In this document: positions 1 through 7,574 of the stretch, one piece after another | Layout: the number at the start of each line of letters is the position of its first letter | Numbering within the stretch: position 1 is the first letter of the stretch | Assembly (NCBI RefSeq): GCF_001714725.1 | Contig: NZ_CP016447.1 | Span: 4,149,501-4,213,500 of the forward strand | Reading direction: 5' to 3' | Length of the DNA stretch: 64,000 nt | Source: Acidovorax sp. RAC01 | GTDB taxonomy: Bacteria > Pseudomonadota > Gammaproteobacteria > Burkholderiales > Burkholderiaceae_C | Made by a program: the position numbers and the translations under genes | Notes under the pieces: model-generated | The model's database searches: none | Told to the model about the DNA's origin: nothing | The model's input: the letters and a program-made list of their open reading frames with translations, nothing else

Positions 1-521
1 AAGCCACCGGCCACACCACCCACTACCCCGCCGACCAGCGTGCCCACGCCAGGCGCTACCGCAGTGCCGGCCATGGCGCCCAACTTGGCGCCAGCCAGGC
101 CGCCTGCCATGCCAGGGATGGAGTTGGGCAGCTGCTCGGCAATCATCTTGCCGGCCTCGCCCGGGTTGGAAAGCAGTTGGCCTGCCCGCTTGAGCCCGGC
201 CGCACCCCAGGTCTTGACGTTCTCCACCACGCCCTGCGCCTTGTTCGCCGCATCGACGTAGGGCGCCATCTCCTGCGCCATCTGCCGCTGCGTCTCGGAC
301 TGGGGAAGCGCGGTGCGCGCCTGGTCCGAAGCGATCTGGGCAATCTTGTTTGGATCGTCGGTCAGCGCCGTGCGGGCCGAATCTAGGGCGCGGCTTGCGC
401 CTTGCTTGACGCGGGCGCCGATTCCGGGATCAGCTGCGCCCAAAAAGGCGTCGATCTCGCTTTTTTTGACGGGCTGGCTGCCCGCAGGCTTGCCGCTGAG
501 AAAGTCGTCTATTTGGCTCAT
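1..521 (-). CDS. Giant virion protein, N-terminal part (cut by window edge)
   Basis: The first 173 residues read from an ATG at 521 and run off the left edge. The start MSQIDDFLSGKPAG is followed by a polar helical region, then from about residue 135 a Gly/Ala/Val-rich stretch of membrane-inserting type (LGAMAGTAVAPGVGTLVGGV). Such N-termini are usual in very large internal virion proteins of podoviruses, which are ejected with the DNA. The gene lies at the end of the leftward virion operon and is preceded by its own copy of the late-promoter-like motif (528-570). I infer that it is the same gene as the C-terminal part at 57294-64000, the middle being outside the window. Identity as a virion protein is family inference. 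Confidence 0.7.
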   Translation of the reverse strand, partial: MSQIDDFLSGKPAGSQPVKKSEIDAFLGAADPGIGARVKQGASRALDSARTALTDDPNKIAQIASDQARTALPQSETQRQMAQEMAPYVDAANKAQGVVENVKTWGAAGLKRAGQLLSNPGEAGKMIAEQLPNSIPGMAGGLAGAKLGAMAGTAVAPGVGTLVGGVVGGVAGG

Positions 522-527
522 CCCCCC

Positions 528-570
528 AGTCTTCCGACCCAAGGGGTTGGCGGCAAACCAGACGGGGGGG
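528..570 (-). promoter_or_regulatory. Late-promoter-like bipartite motif, copy A
   Basis: On the minus strand: CCCCCCCGTCTGGTT, 19 bp, CGGAAGACT. The GGTT-side edge lies 33 nt before the start codon of the giant gene. One of seven copies; see the finding on this motif. Confidence 0.6.
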
Positions 571-594
571 TGAGCGTGCTAGGATGCAGCGGCA

Positions 595-888
595 ATGCCA
601 ATCTTTCTAGTCACCCCGCTCGCCAACAACCATGAGGCTGTCGATGATGCAGTGCAGGCTGGCTTTGACAGCAAGGATCGCCATCAGTTGCCGAATCTCG
701 CTGGGTGGCTCGTTCGACACGATGGAACCACGGTAGAGGTCAGCAGCCACCTCGAAATCACCGGGCAACCAAAAGGCGAACGATCGCCCGTGGGCGCGAC
801 TTTGGTCACGCTGGTGGGGAGCTACTTCGGGCGCGGCCCATCCGATTTATGGGAATGGCTGAAGACGCGATTTGAGAGTGAATCGTGA
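595..888 (+). CDS. Small protein of unknown function, accessory unit gene 1
   Basis: A 97-residue protein beginning MPIFLVTPLANNHEAVDDAV and ending in an amphipathic tail (GRGPSDLWEWLKTRFESES). No signal peptide or membrane segment is seen, and I do not recognise the fold. It is the first of two genes transcribed against the surrounding leftward virion operon; its stop overlaps the start of the next gene (TGATG), so the pair is translationally coupled. A terminator follows the pair at 1339. Opposite orientation, tight pairing and its own terminator suggest a moron expressed apart from the late genes, for example for exclusion of other phages, but the sequence does not prove any role. Confidence 0.6.
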   Translation: MPIFLVTPLANNHEAVDDAVQAGFDSKDRHQLPNLAGWLVRHDGTTVEVSSHLEITGQPKGERSPVGATLVTLVGSYFGRGPSDLWEWLKTRFESES

Positions 889-1289
889 TGGCGACGCGCC
901 CTCGCAAAGTCCAGGATGAAGAAGCCAGCATCCCGGCAAACATGCAGCCGCAGATGCCCAGCCACCTGGGCCACGGCGGGCTTGACGCTGGTTTTGTGTG
1001 GCAACAGCTTGCAGACATTCAAAAGTCGCTCGGCGCAATCGATGCCAAGCTGGAACAACAGAAAGAATCGTCTGTCAAGCTGGATGCCGACCTGGGCAAA
1101 GTCAAAGCTGACGTGGCAGAGTTCAAGCAGATCCGGCACACCGCGAAAGTTCTTGGGACCATTGCTGGCGTGGTGTTGGCCGGGGCGCTCGCCGTGACCT
1201 GGTTCGTGGTCAGAGAGGCCTGGACCGTCCTCAAGCCTTTGGCTGTTCAGCAGGTACAAAGCCCGCCCGCTCCGCCTGCTGCAAAGTAG
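888..1289 (+). CDS. Single-pass membrane protein with coiled coil, accessory unit gene 2
   Basis: About 133 residues. Order: disordered N-terminus (MATRPRKVQDEEASIP), a helical coiled-coil-like part around residues 45-85 (DIQKSLGAIDAKLEQQKESS), one hydrophobic segment near residues 94-112 (LGTIAGVVLAGALAVTWFVV) and a Pro/Ala tail. The ATG at 888 overlaps the preceding stop; an in-frame GTG at 885 is the alternative. The layout fits a cytoplasmic coiled-coil sensor or anchor on the inner membrane. Together with the preceding gene it forms a two-gene unit of unknown function. Confidence 0.6.
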   Translation: MATRPRKVQDEEASIPANMQPQMPSHLGHGGLDAGFVWQQLADIQKSLGAIDAKLEQQKESSVKLDADLGKVKADVAEFKQIRHTAKVLGTIAGVVLAGALAVTWFVVREAWTVLKPLAVQQVQSPPAPPAAK

Positions 1290-1338
1290 GGAGTCAGAGG
1301 CATGAAGTCCAAAGAGCCTCCCCAGAAGAAGACCCCAT

Positions 1339-1360
1339 AGCCCGCACTAGCGGGCTTTTT
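1339..1360 (+). terminator. Intrinsic terminator of the 595-1289 unit
   Basis: Stem AGCCCGC / GCGGGCT with loop ACTA followed by four T, reading on the plus strand. It isolates the accessory pair from the convergent gene at 1391. Confidence 0.75.
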
Positions 1361-1390
1361 GCTTCCTGGGCGGGCTAAGTCAGGGGTGAC

Positions 1391-1879
1391 TTACGGCTTG
1401 AGGCGCCGATGCCAAGGCCCGGGCAGCTCTGGCACTTTGCCTGCCGCCTGATCAGCGTCTGCGCGCGCAGACTCGATTTCTTCTTCCAATTCCGACAACT
1501 CCCCAATCGTCTCCACAAGTCCAGCTGCAAGTTCGTCCAAATGGTGGGCGCAATTCTTCCCGTACATGGTCTCGCGCCAAGAATTGACGGTCCAAAGCTC
1601 GTCGTGGAGAAGCTGGAGCCTGTCCGATTCAGCAGACAGCGCCCGACGCTCGGCATGTATTGCAAGCTGGGCATAGATGTCCAAAGGTGGCGGATCGTCG
1701 CCGTGATCGACGGTCGCGTAGTTGGATGTCGGCTTGTTCTTCCCTTTGTCAAAGCTGGCCTGCAGCCGGGCCACGATCTCGGCTCCAAGGGTTCGTGTGT
1801 TGGTCTTGGCGGCCTCTTCCAGCTGCCGCTTCAGCTCCGGCGGCAGCCGCAGCTTGAATTGCGGGTCATCTTGTTTCAT
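1391..1879 (-). CDS. Arc/Mnt-like ribbon-helix-helix repressor
   Basis: About 162 residues from MKQDDPQFKLRLPPELKRQL. The first 45 residues match the Arc/Mnt family: beta strand QFKLRLP, then helices ELKRQLEEAAKTNTRTLGAEIVARLQASF. The C-terminal part is helical with a coiled-coil-like acidic segment (ETIGELSELEEEIESARADA), as in longer Mnt-type repressors that tetramerise. I chose the start at 1879 because it aligns with Arc; in-frame ATGs at 1888, 1891 and 1912 also exist. It is divergent from the Arc-like gene at 1972 across a palindrome-rich gap, the arrangement of the P22 immI region, where Mnt and Arc control an antirepressor. Confidence 0.75.
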   Translation of the reverse strand: MKQDDPQFKLRLPPELKRQLEEAAKTNTRTLGAEIVARLQASFDKGKNKPTSNYATVDHGDDPPPLDIYAQLAIHAERRALSAESDRLQLLHDELWTVNSWRETMYGKNCAHHLDELAAGLVETIGELSELEEEIESARADADQAAGKVPELPGPWHRRLKP

Positions 1880-1891
1880 CCCCTCCATCAT

Positions 1892-1959
1892 GGACCAAAA
1901 AGGTCTTGACATCCATGGACCTTTTAGGTTTCAATTCGGATGCGGACCTAGCAGGTCCG
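1892..1959. promoter_or_regulatory. Three operator-like palindromes of the Arc/Mnt region
   Basis: Three sites share GGACC-N-GGTC symmetry: GGACCAAAAAGGTC (1892-1905), GGACCTTTTAGGTT (1917-1930) and the perfect CGGACCTAGCAGGTCCG (1943-1959). They lie between two divergent ribbon-helix-helix genes at 25 to 28 bp spacing. Binding by those proteins is inferred from position. Confidence 0.6.
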
Positions 1960-1971
1960 AAAAGGAGTGAT

Positions 1972-2148
1972 ATGCAACCAACCAGCGCATCCGACGCGCA
2001 AGTAAAGATCCGCCTCAATCGCGAGGTTCGTGACGAACTGAAAGTCGCAGCCGCGATCAACCGCCGAACCCTCATGCGGGAAATTGAATTTCGCGTCATG
2101 CAGAGCCTTGCCAAAGAGCGCGCCCAACCCCAAGGAGCCCAGCAATGA
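1972..2148 (+). CDS. Arc-like ribbon-helix-helix DNA-binding protein
   Basis: 58 residues, MQPTSASDAQVKIRLNREVR onward, with the Arc pattern of one beta strand (QVKIRLN) and two helices (EVRDELKVAAAINRRTLMREIEFRVMQSLA). AAGGAG stands 6-8 nt before this ATG, which decides the start; an upstream in-frame TTG at 1906 has no such signal. First gene of a plus-strand unit leading into two antirepressor-like genes, as arc precedes ant in P22. Its stop overlaps the next start. Confidence 0.75.
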   Translation: MQPTSASDAQVKIRLNREVRDELKVAAAINRRTLMREIEFRVMQSLAKERAQPQGAQQ

Positions 2149-2426
2149 GCAACGTCATCCCCTTGCACCCAACGCGACGTGTATCCATCACCGCACATCG
2201 CGTCACCTTTGACCTTGTGCCCCGCGACATGATGGAGCGTCTGTTTAACGCTGCAATTGCGATGGGCTTCGCCAGTGGTGACGACATGAGTACCTATGTC
2301 ACCGGCAATGAAGACGCGGATGCATGCCTTGCGGAGCTTTTGGGCGCAATCTCAGCAGCCAGCCAGTACACCGTGCCCGTTCAGATTGAAGTTGATGAGC
2401 CAATTCAGCCAGGAGTAACGCCATGA
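2145..2426 (+). CDS. Conserved-looking small phage protein, unknown function
   Basis: 93 residues, soluble, beginning MSNVIPLHPTRRVSITAHRV. The centre (VPRDMMERLFNAAIAMGFAS) is an amphipathic helix. No motif is recognised. Start and stop both overlap neighbouring genes by four bases, so it is co-translated between the Arc-like protein and the first antirepressor-like protein. A role in the same regulatory switch is only suggested by position. Confidence 0.6.
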   Translation: MSNVIPLHPTRRVSITAHRVTFDLVPRDMMERLFNAAIAMGFASGDDMSTYVTGNEDADACLAELLGAISAASQYTVPVQIEVDEPIQPGVTP

Positions 2427-3145
2427 GCGGGATCGTTTCAAGCGGCCCCGCCGCAACGATGAGCAGCAAAGATTTGCTCGACCTGATCAATGAAGAGCGC
2501 AAAGCCTTCGGTGAGGCCGAAGTTCGTCACAACCAGTTTGTAGATCGATGCAAAGACGAACTGGATGGGGAGCACTACAAAACTTTTGTAGTGACCAATC
2601 CAAACGCAACGACCAGCGAAGTTCTGGAGCTCACGCAAGATCAATGCATTTTGGTCGCCATGCGCGAGAGCAAAGGCGTCCGTCGCTCTGTTCAAGCAAA
2701 ACTCAAGGCCAAAGCCGCACCAGTCGCGCTGTCTCGCATGGAAATCTTGAAGATTGCCATGGAGTCCGAGCAGGCCCGCATCGAAGCGGAAGCCCAGCGT
2801 GACGAGGCCGTGCGCACCAAGGCGCTCATCGGCAGCAAGCGGGAGGCAACCGCGATGGCGAAGGCATCTGCAGCAGTACGCGAGGTGAAGCGCCTGACAG
2901 AAGAACTGGGGCGCAACGCCAAGCACGCAACCATCACTGCGGTAGAAAACGCGCTGGGCCGCCGTCTTGGGAAACAGGACTGGGTTCCGCTGCGGCGGTA
3001 CTGCAAGTCCAACGGGCTGCAGGCAGAAAAAGTGCACGACCCGCGATGGGGCGAGGCCACTGCATGGCCGGCAGAGGCGTGGAACGCCGTGTACGGGATT
3101 GATCTGCACGCGATCTTCCCTGACCCGCAAGCGGGGGTTCATTGA
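2423..3145 (+). CDS. Antirepressor-like regulatory protein
   Basis: 240 residues. The N-terminal part (SSKDLLDLINEERKAFGEAE to about residue 85) resembles the DNA/protein-binding domain of Rha- and Ant-type phage regulators; the middle is a long charged coiled coil (residues about 105-165); the C-terminus (ALGRRLGKQDWVPLRRYCKS and EAWNAVYGIDL) looks like the KilA-C/Ant C-terminal region. Position right after an Arc-like gene supports an antirepressor that frees lytic genes by inactivating CI. Family assignment is by eye, and it could be another Rha-type regulator. Confidence 0.55.
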   Translation: MSGIVSSGPAATMSSKDLLDLINEERKAFGEAEVRHNQFVDRCKDELDGEHYKTFVVTNPNATTSEVLELTQDQCILVAMRESKGVRRSVQAKLKAKAAPVALSRMEILKIAMESEQARIEAEAQRDEAVRTKALIGSKREATAMAKASAAVREVKRLTEELGRNAKHATITAVENALGRRLGKQDWVPLRRYCKSNGLQAEKVHDPRWGEATAWPAEAWNAVYGIDLHAIFPDPQAGVH

Positions 3146-3226
3146 ATCCCGCAAAGGCGAAAGCCCTGGCAGGTACGAACTGCACAGGGCTTTCAGGCGA
3201 AACCACTCAACCAGAGAAATTTCAAC

Positions 3227-3778
3227 ATGAATAGTACCGCACAGAATTCGAATCGCGCAATCGTCCCGCTGGTCGCCAGCCGCGCGGTGGCTCCGGAACT
3301 GGCCGTCACCGATGGCCATGTGACCACCACCAGCAAGCAGGTGGCGGACCACTTCGGGAAGCGCCACGCAGACGTGATGCGCGCCATCAGGACGATGGAA
3401 ATTCCCATGGAAGAACGTGAACGCATGTATGCGTTGACGTTCGCCGAAGTGGCCGGCCCCAACGGAGCAACCCGCAACGAGCCCATCTATCGCATCACCC
3501 GCGACGGCTTCACGCTGCTGGCCATGGGCTTTACCGGCAAGGAGGCGATGCAGTGGAAGCTGGCCTACCTGACCGCCTTCAACAAGATGGAGCAGCAGCT
3601 GCTGGCCGCAGAGCGCAAACCCGTCATCCCGCCAGAAAAGATCCTGGTTGACCGCCAGAAGCTGGCCAGCATCTTCAAGGACCTGGGCGTGCTGCGCGCC
3701 CGCATCGACGGCCTGGGCATCCTGGAATCCGACCTCCCGCCATCCTGGTGGGCGCAGCATCGGATCAGCGCTGGGTGA
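3227..3778 (+). CDS. rha: Rha family phage regulatory protein
   Basis: 183 residues. The Rha core is clear: TTSKQVADHFGKRHADVMRA followed by ARNEPIYRITRDGFTLLAMGF-type sequence (NEPIYRITRDGFTLLAMGFT) and GKEAMQWKLAYLTAFNKMEQ. Rha proteins are phage regulators that interfere with growth or lysogeny control in the absence of integration host factor in phi80/P22-type phages. The C-terminal 55 residues are a variable extension. It follows the antirepressor-like gene after an 81-bp gap and belongs to the same plus-strand unit. Confidence 0.85.
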   Translation: MNSTAQNSNRAIVPLVASRAVAPELAVTDGHVTTTSKQVADHFGKRHADVMRAIRTMEIPMEERERMYALTFAEVAGPNGATRNEPIYRITRDGFTLLAMGFTGKEAMQWKLAYLTAFNKMEQQLLAAERKPVIPPEKILVDRQKLASIFKDLGVLRARIDGLGILESDLPPSWWAQHRISAG

Positions 3779-3799
3779 CGCTGAATACACTGCTGCCCC

Positions 3800-4244
3800 A
3801 TGCCCATGCTCGTCCCCGCCCTGCTCTGCCTTGTCGTCGCCATCACTGACGGCGACACCATCAAAGCCCGCTGCGGCGAGCCCGGCGCCTACGACCAGAT
3901 CACGGTGCGGATCAGCGCCATCGACGCGCCGGAGTCCCGCCAAGCGTTCGGCCAGCGGTCAAAGCAGCATCTGTCCGACCTTTGCTTTCAGGAGCGGGCG
4001 ACCATCACGCCCCGGACGACGGACAAGTACGGGCGCACCGTGGGCGACGTGGAGTGCCAAGGCCAGGACGTGGCCACCGCGCAGGTGCGCGCGGGCATGG
4101 CCTGGTTCTATGTGAAGTACGGCAAGGGGTACGAGCAGCTGCAGGACATCGAGCGGGCAGCGCGGGAGGCCGGCCGGGGGGGTGTGGGCACAGCCGGCCG
4201 TGCCGCCCTGGGAGTGGCGCCGCGCGCAAAACATACGGCCCTGA
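3800..4244 (+). CDS. Thermonuclease (SNase-like) protein, frameshifted near its end
   Basis: Restored length 147 residues. The staphylococcal nuclease fold is recognisable: ITDGDTIKA, RISAIDAPE (Asp/Arg site), then KYGRTVGDVECQGQDVA and AGMAWFYVKYGK. The N-terminus LVPALLCLVVA could act as a short secretion or anchor segment. A run of seven G at 4176-4182 shifts the frame; with six G the protein ends in the usual family tail VWAQPAVPPWEWRRAQ and a stop at 4242-4244. As it stands the reading frame instead runs on into the next gene to 4849. The reaction would be non-specific cleavage of DNA or RNA with calcium; the phage role is unknown. Confidence 0.8.
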
Positions 4245-4290
4245 TCCAGCCGGTTCTCTGCCCTGCTACAGTGCCGCGCAGGAGAATCCC

Positions 4291-4849
4291 CATGCTGCAC
4301 TCACTCGCCTGCGCCGCCATCGCCTACTGCCTGGCGCTCTACCTGAATGCCCGCTGGCCCAACATGACCACCGCCATCTGGAGCGGTCCCGCGTCGGTCA
4401 TTACTGGACTGCTGCTGGGATCTGCTCTTGTCATCGGCGGCCTAAGCCTCGCTGGCGTAGCCATGGATGCAGGGCAGACCATCAACAGAACCTTTGGGCA
4501 AACACTCATCTGGACGGCGGCCGGGGCGGCGGCGGGCGTCTACCTTGGCAGGAAAAAAGGCCTGACCGGAGCCCATGAGGGCGTCGGCTCCATTCCTATG
4601 CGTGCCTGGCTCGGCTGGGGCGCACTGACGGTTGTTTCGTTCATCGTGGTTGCGGGCCTCATCGGGCAGGCGATTCCTCAAAAACAATCGGCAGTGGCGG
4701 CGCCTGCTGTTGTGCAGCCAGCTCCGCCAATTACGGCAAGCCAAGCAAGTGACGATGGCCCATGGAAAAAGTATCAAGGGACTGACAAAGACGGGAAACC
4801 ATGCACCCAGATCACCGAGTTTCTGGGTGAATGCACCCGTCAGCCCTGA
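4291..4849 (+). CDS. Multi-pass membrane protein, unknown
   Basis: 186 residues from an ATG preceded by CAGGAGA, which marks it as a separate gene even though the frame is open from the nuclease. Hydrophobic segments: residues 3-19, 30-58 (VITGLLLGSALVIGGLSLAG), 72-89 and 105-126 (LTVVSFIVVAGLIGQAI). The C-terminal 60 residues are hydrophilic (DDGPWKKYQGTDKDGKPCTQ). Last gene of the plus-strand accessory unit, it meets the virion gene at 4840 tail to tail with a ten-base overlap. Superinfection exclusion is a possible role for such a moron membrane protein, but nothing proves it. Confidence 0.6.
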
Positions 4850-7503
4850 TAACCCATTTTTCTCAAGGCTTCCACCTTCTGCTCGCGCGTTAAGGTTTTG
4901 TCGTCGCGGATCGAAATCGCTTGTGCGTTCTTGTCAAGTTGCGGCAATGCACCGCCCTCCATCCGCTTCATCTCCCCGGTGCGTTCGTTCACCGCACCCA
5001 GAAGGCTCTCGGTCTTGTTGCCCTGGGCATCCGTGCCTCCCTGCAGCGCCACAGCCTTCCAGCTGTCGCCCTTTCCGGTGAGAGCCTGCAGCGCCTGCTG
5101 AGCCTGCGCGCGTTGCTGCGGGGTTGTATTGGGGTCGGTCAACACACCGCGCAGCTGCTCCTGCTGAGCCTGGGCCCGGGTCTGGAACCCTTGCGCCTCG
5201 CGCTTCATGCCCAGTTCTTGCCCGGCCAGGTTCATGCGGGCGGCATCACGGGAATTGGCGCCCGCTTCCTGCATCCCGGCGCGCGTGTTGGCGCCGGTCT
5301 GCTGCACGCCTTCGCGCTGCAGGCCTGCGTTCTCGCGCATCGCTGTCACATCCGCCCCAGGCTGCGCCTGCTGCATAGTCTGGTCGGTGGCCAGTGCCGC
5401 CTTGTAGGCTGCCATGGCGGCGGAATCGCCGGGGCCACTGCGGTCAAAGCGCCCGCCGTTGTTGGTGATGGAGCTTGCCGACACCTCCAGGTTGCGCAGG
5501 TTGTTGCGGGTGGCCCAGTCGTTGGTGCTGTTGCGCACGGTGGGCGCGGTCACGCCCGGGAACCCTGCGGCGACTGGCGCCGGTGCGGTGGCGCTCTGCC
5601 GTGCAAGGTTGTTGGCGGCGGCCATGTTCTGCGCGTTGGGGTTGCCCGCTCCGACAGCTGCCGCAGGGAATCCGGCCGCGTTGTCGCTGTACTGGCCTGG
5701 GGCATTCTTGTAGGCGCCCGGGGCGATCTCTGTACCGCCAGACGGTGCAGCGGTCGCCGTGCCGGTCGGGGCTTGCGGCTGCGCAGTGGGTGCAACCGGG
5801 GGTGCGACTGCAGCGGCTGACGTCATGGGCGCCGGTGCTGCACTGGGAGTTGGCACAGCTGCCGCAGGCTGTTGCGCGGTGGCCGTCGTGGTCGGCGTTG
5901 TCGCATCGCCCTTGTTGAAGCCATAGCCCGGGGCGCTAACCACGGTTTTACCCAGCCACGCGGCGCCATCGGCAAACGCACTGCCCATTGCACTCATCTG
6001 GCGGGCGTAATCGGATTGGGGCGCCGGTGCTGCCGGGGCTGGCGCAGCTGCTGGCGCATCGGGCGGCCGGTCGGCTGCAGCGGCTTGCGCGCCCTGCACG
6101 TACATGGCGGTCTGGTTCTGCAGCCGGACCAGTTCCTCGGGCGACTTCACCTCCCCGCCTTTGGAAAACCGTTGTGCTGGCTGGAAGCCATAACCCGGCT
6201 GTGGAATCAATGGCTTAGACGCGCCGGCAAGGGCTGGCGTGGAGCCCAATGCGGGCTGTGCCGTCGTAGTAGCGGGGCTCATGCCGGTGGCCGGCTGCAT
6301 TGCCGGGGGGCGCACGGGATTCAGGGCTGCTTGTGCTGCTCGCCTTTCAGGGCTATCCACCATCGAGCTGGCAGTTACCTCCGTGCTGCGCTTTGCGTTG
6401 CGCTCGGCCCAGCCCATGGAGGCATCGGAAGGTGCCAATGGAGCAGGCGCGGTAGATCCGCCCAAAGCGGCTCCAATGGGCGCCTCGGGAGTTTTCAGGG
6501 CGGCCTCAGCAGCTCGGCGCTCAGGGCTATCCACAATGGAACTTGCCGTGACTTGGTTGTTGCGTTGCTCGTTCCTCTCTGCCCACCCCATCGGGGCCGC
6601 AGGAGCAGCCGCTGCGGCGGGAGCTGCTGGTGATGCCGTGGCGCCGGTGGCCGCGCCAGCAACTGCTGGATTCTCAACCATTCCGCCTTCGGCAAAGAAC
6701 TGCTGCGGCTTCTCGCCCTTGGGCTTGAACCCTTGGGCCATGGGCTCGCCTTCGCCCGCCTGGCCGGTTGGGGTGTGGGTCATGCCCTTGATGGCCTGCA
6801 GCACGGCGGCGCCCACGGCCTGCACGCGCTCGGGTGGCAGCTGGTACTCGCCGTTGCTCACTCGCACGGGCACTTTCTCGCCCTCGGCCGCCTCATCGTC
6901 CAGGCCCAGCGCCTGGGTGGAGTCGGCCGGCATGATGAACGTGCCGGGCTCCATTTCGTCGGGAATGGAATCGCTGGTGCCGTCGCCAGGGCCGCGGATC
7001 ATGCCGCCATCGGCTGCGGCCTGGGCCTGCTTGAAGCCCATGGCCTCGATCTGGGGAATCATGGCCTGCAGCTTGGCGGCGCGCGGGTCGGTCACTGGCG
7101 CAGGTGCGGGCGCCTCGGCCTTGGCGGGGCCAAAGCCCATGGCCTGCATCTTGGCGGGCATGTCGCGCATCTGGTTCAGCCCGCGGGAGCCAAACGGGGC
7201 GGCGCCTGCGTCGGCGCTTTTCATCTTGGCCACCAGGCCGCCATCGGCCAGGCCCTGCTCCTTCTCGCGGCGCTGCATTGCGCTCATGCCGGTGTACTGC
7301 GTGACAGCAGCGGGTGGGGCGGGCGCGGGCGCCGCGGCGGCAGCTTTTTCGCGCGCGGCATTGGCTTTGTACTCGGCCAAGCGCGCAGCCTGCGCTGGGT
7401 CATCCGGCTTGAAGCCCATCATTCGTTTGGCCGTGGCCACAAACCCGCCATCGGCAAGGTGTTGGGCAGCCTGGCGCTGTCCTTTTGGTTTGAAGCCGTA
7501 CAT
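4840..7503 (-). CDS. Pro/Ala-rich repetitive virion protein
   Basis: 887 residues from MYGFKPKGQRQAAQHLADGG; the ATG at 7503 follows ACAGGGG. Low-complexity Pro/Ala linkers separate short repeated blocks: YGFKPKG/MGFKP units, ADGG turns, and three copies of an approximately 35-residue module starting GWAERN or DWATRN and containing VTASS.VDSPERRAA (the third more diverged). The part GPGDGTSDSIPDEMEPGTF is a motif found in many phage structural proteins. The last 150 residues are glutamine-rich and helical. It sits between the tail proteins and the giant gene, where internal or ejected proteins are expected. Enzymatic motifs are absent. Confidence 0.65.
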   Translation of the reverse strand: MYGFKPKGQRQAAQHLADGGFVATAKRMMGFKPDDPAQAARLAEYKANAAREKAAAAAPAPAPPAAVTQYTGMSAMQRREKEQGLADGGLVAKMKSADAGAAPFGSRGLNQMRDMPAKMQAMGFGPAKAEAPAPAPVTDPRAAKLQAMIPQIEAMGFKQAQAAADGGMIRGPGDGTSDSIPDEMEPGTFIMPADSTQALGLDDEAAEGEKVPVRVSNGEYQLPPERVQAVGAAVLQAIKGMTHTPTGQAGEGEPMAQGFKPKGEKPQQFFAEGGMVENPAVAGAATGATASPAAPAAAAAPAAPMGWAERNEQRNNQVTASSIVDSPERRAAEAALKTPEAPIGAALGGSTAPAPLAPSDASMGWAERNAKRSTEVTASSMVDSPERRAAQAALNPVRPPAMQPATGMSPATTTAQPALGSTPALAGASKPLIPQPGYGFQPAQRFSKGGEVKSPEELVRLQNQTAMYVQGAQAAAADRPPDAPAAAPAPAAPAPQSDYARQMSAMGSAFADGAAWLGKTVVSAPGYGFNKGDATTPTTTATAQQPAAAVPTPSAAPAPMTSAAAVAPPVAPTAQPQAPTGTATAAPSGGTEIAPGAYKNAPGQYSDNAAGFPAAAVGAGNPNAQNMAAANNLARQSATAPAPVAAGFPGVTAPTVRNSTNDWATRNNLRNLEVSASSITNNGGRFDRSGPGDSAAMAAYKAALATDQTMQQAQPGADVTAMRENAGLQREGVQQTGANTRAGMQEAGANSRDAARMNLAGQELGMKREAQGFQTRAQAQQEQLRGVLTDPNTTPQQRAQAQQALQALTGKGDSWKAVALQGGTDAQGNKTESLLGAVNERTGEMKRMEGGALPQLDKNAQAISIRDDKTLTREQKVEALRKMGYQG

Positions 7504-7530
7504 GGCTGCCCCTGTTGAGTCGTTGCGGTG

Positions 7531-7573
7531 ATTTTTCCGGGGATTCACCACACCCCATAACCAGATAGGGGGG
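7531..7573 (-). promoter_or_regulatory. Late-promoter-like bipartite motif, copy E
   Basis: Minus strand: CCCCCCTATCTGGTT, 19 bp, CGGAAAAAT, upstream of the gene starting at 7503. Confidence 0.55.
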
Positions 7574-7574
7574 A

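Noticed and set aside
2438-3943. 501-residue minus-strand frame across the antirepressor and Rha genes
   Set aside because: Both plus-strand genes match known families, and the minus frame has low-complexity shadow composition.
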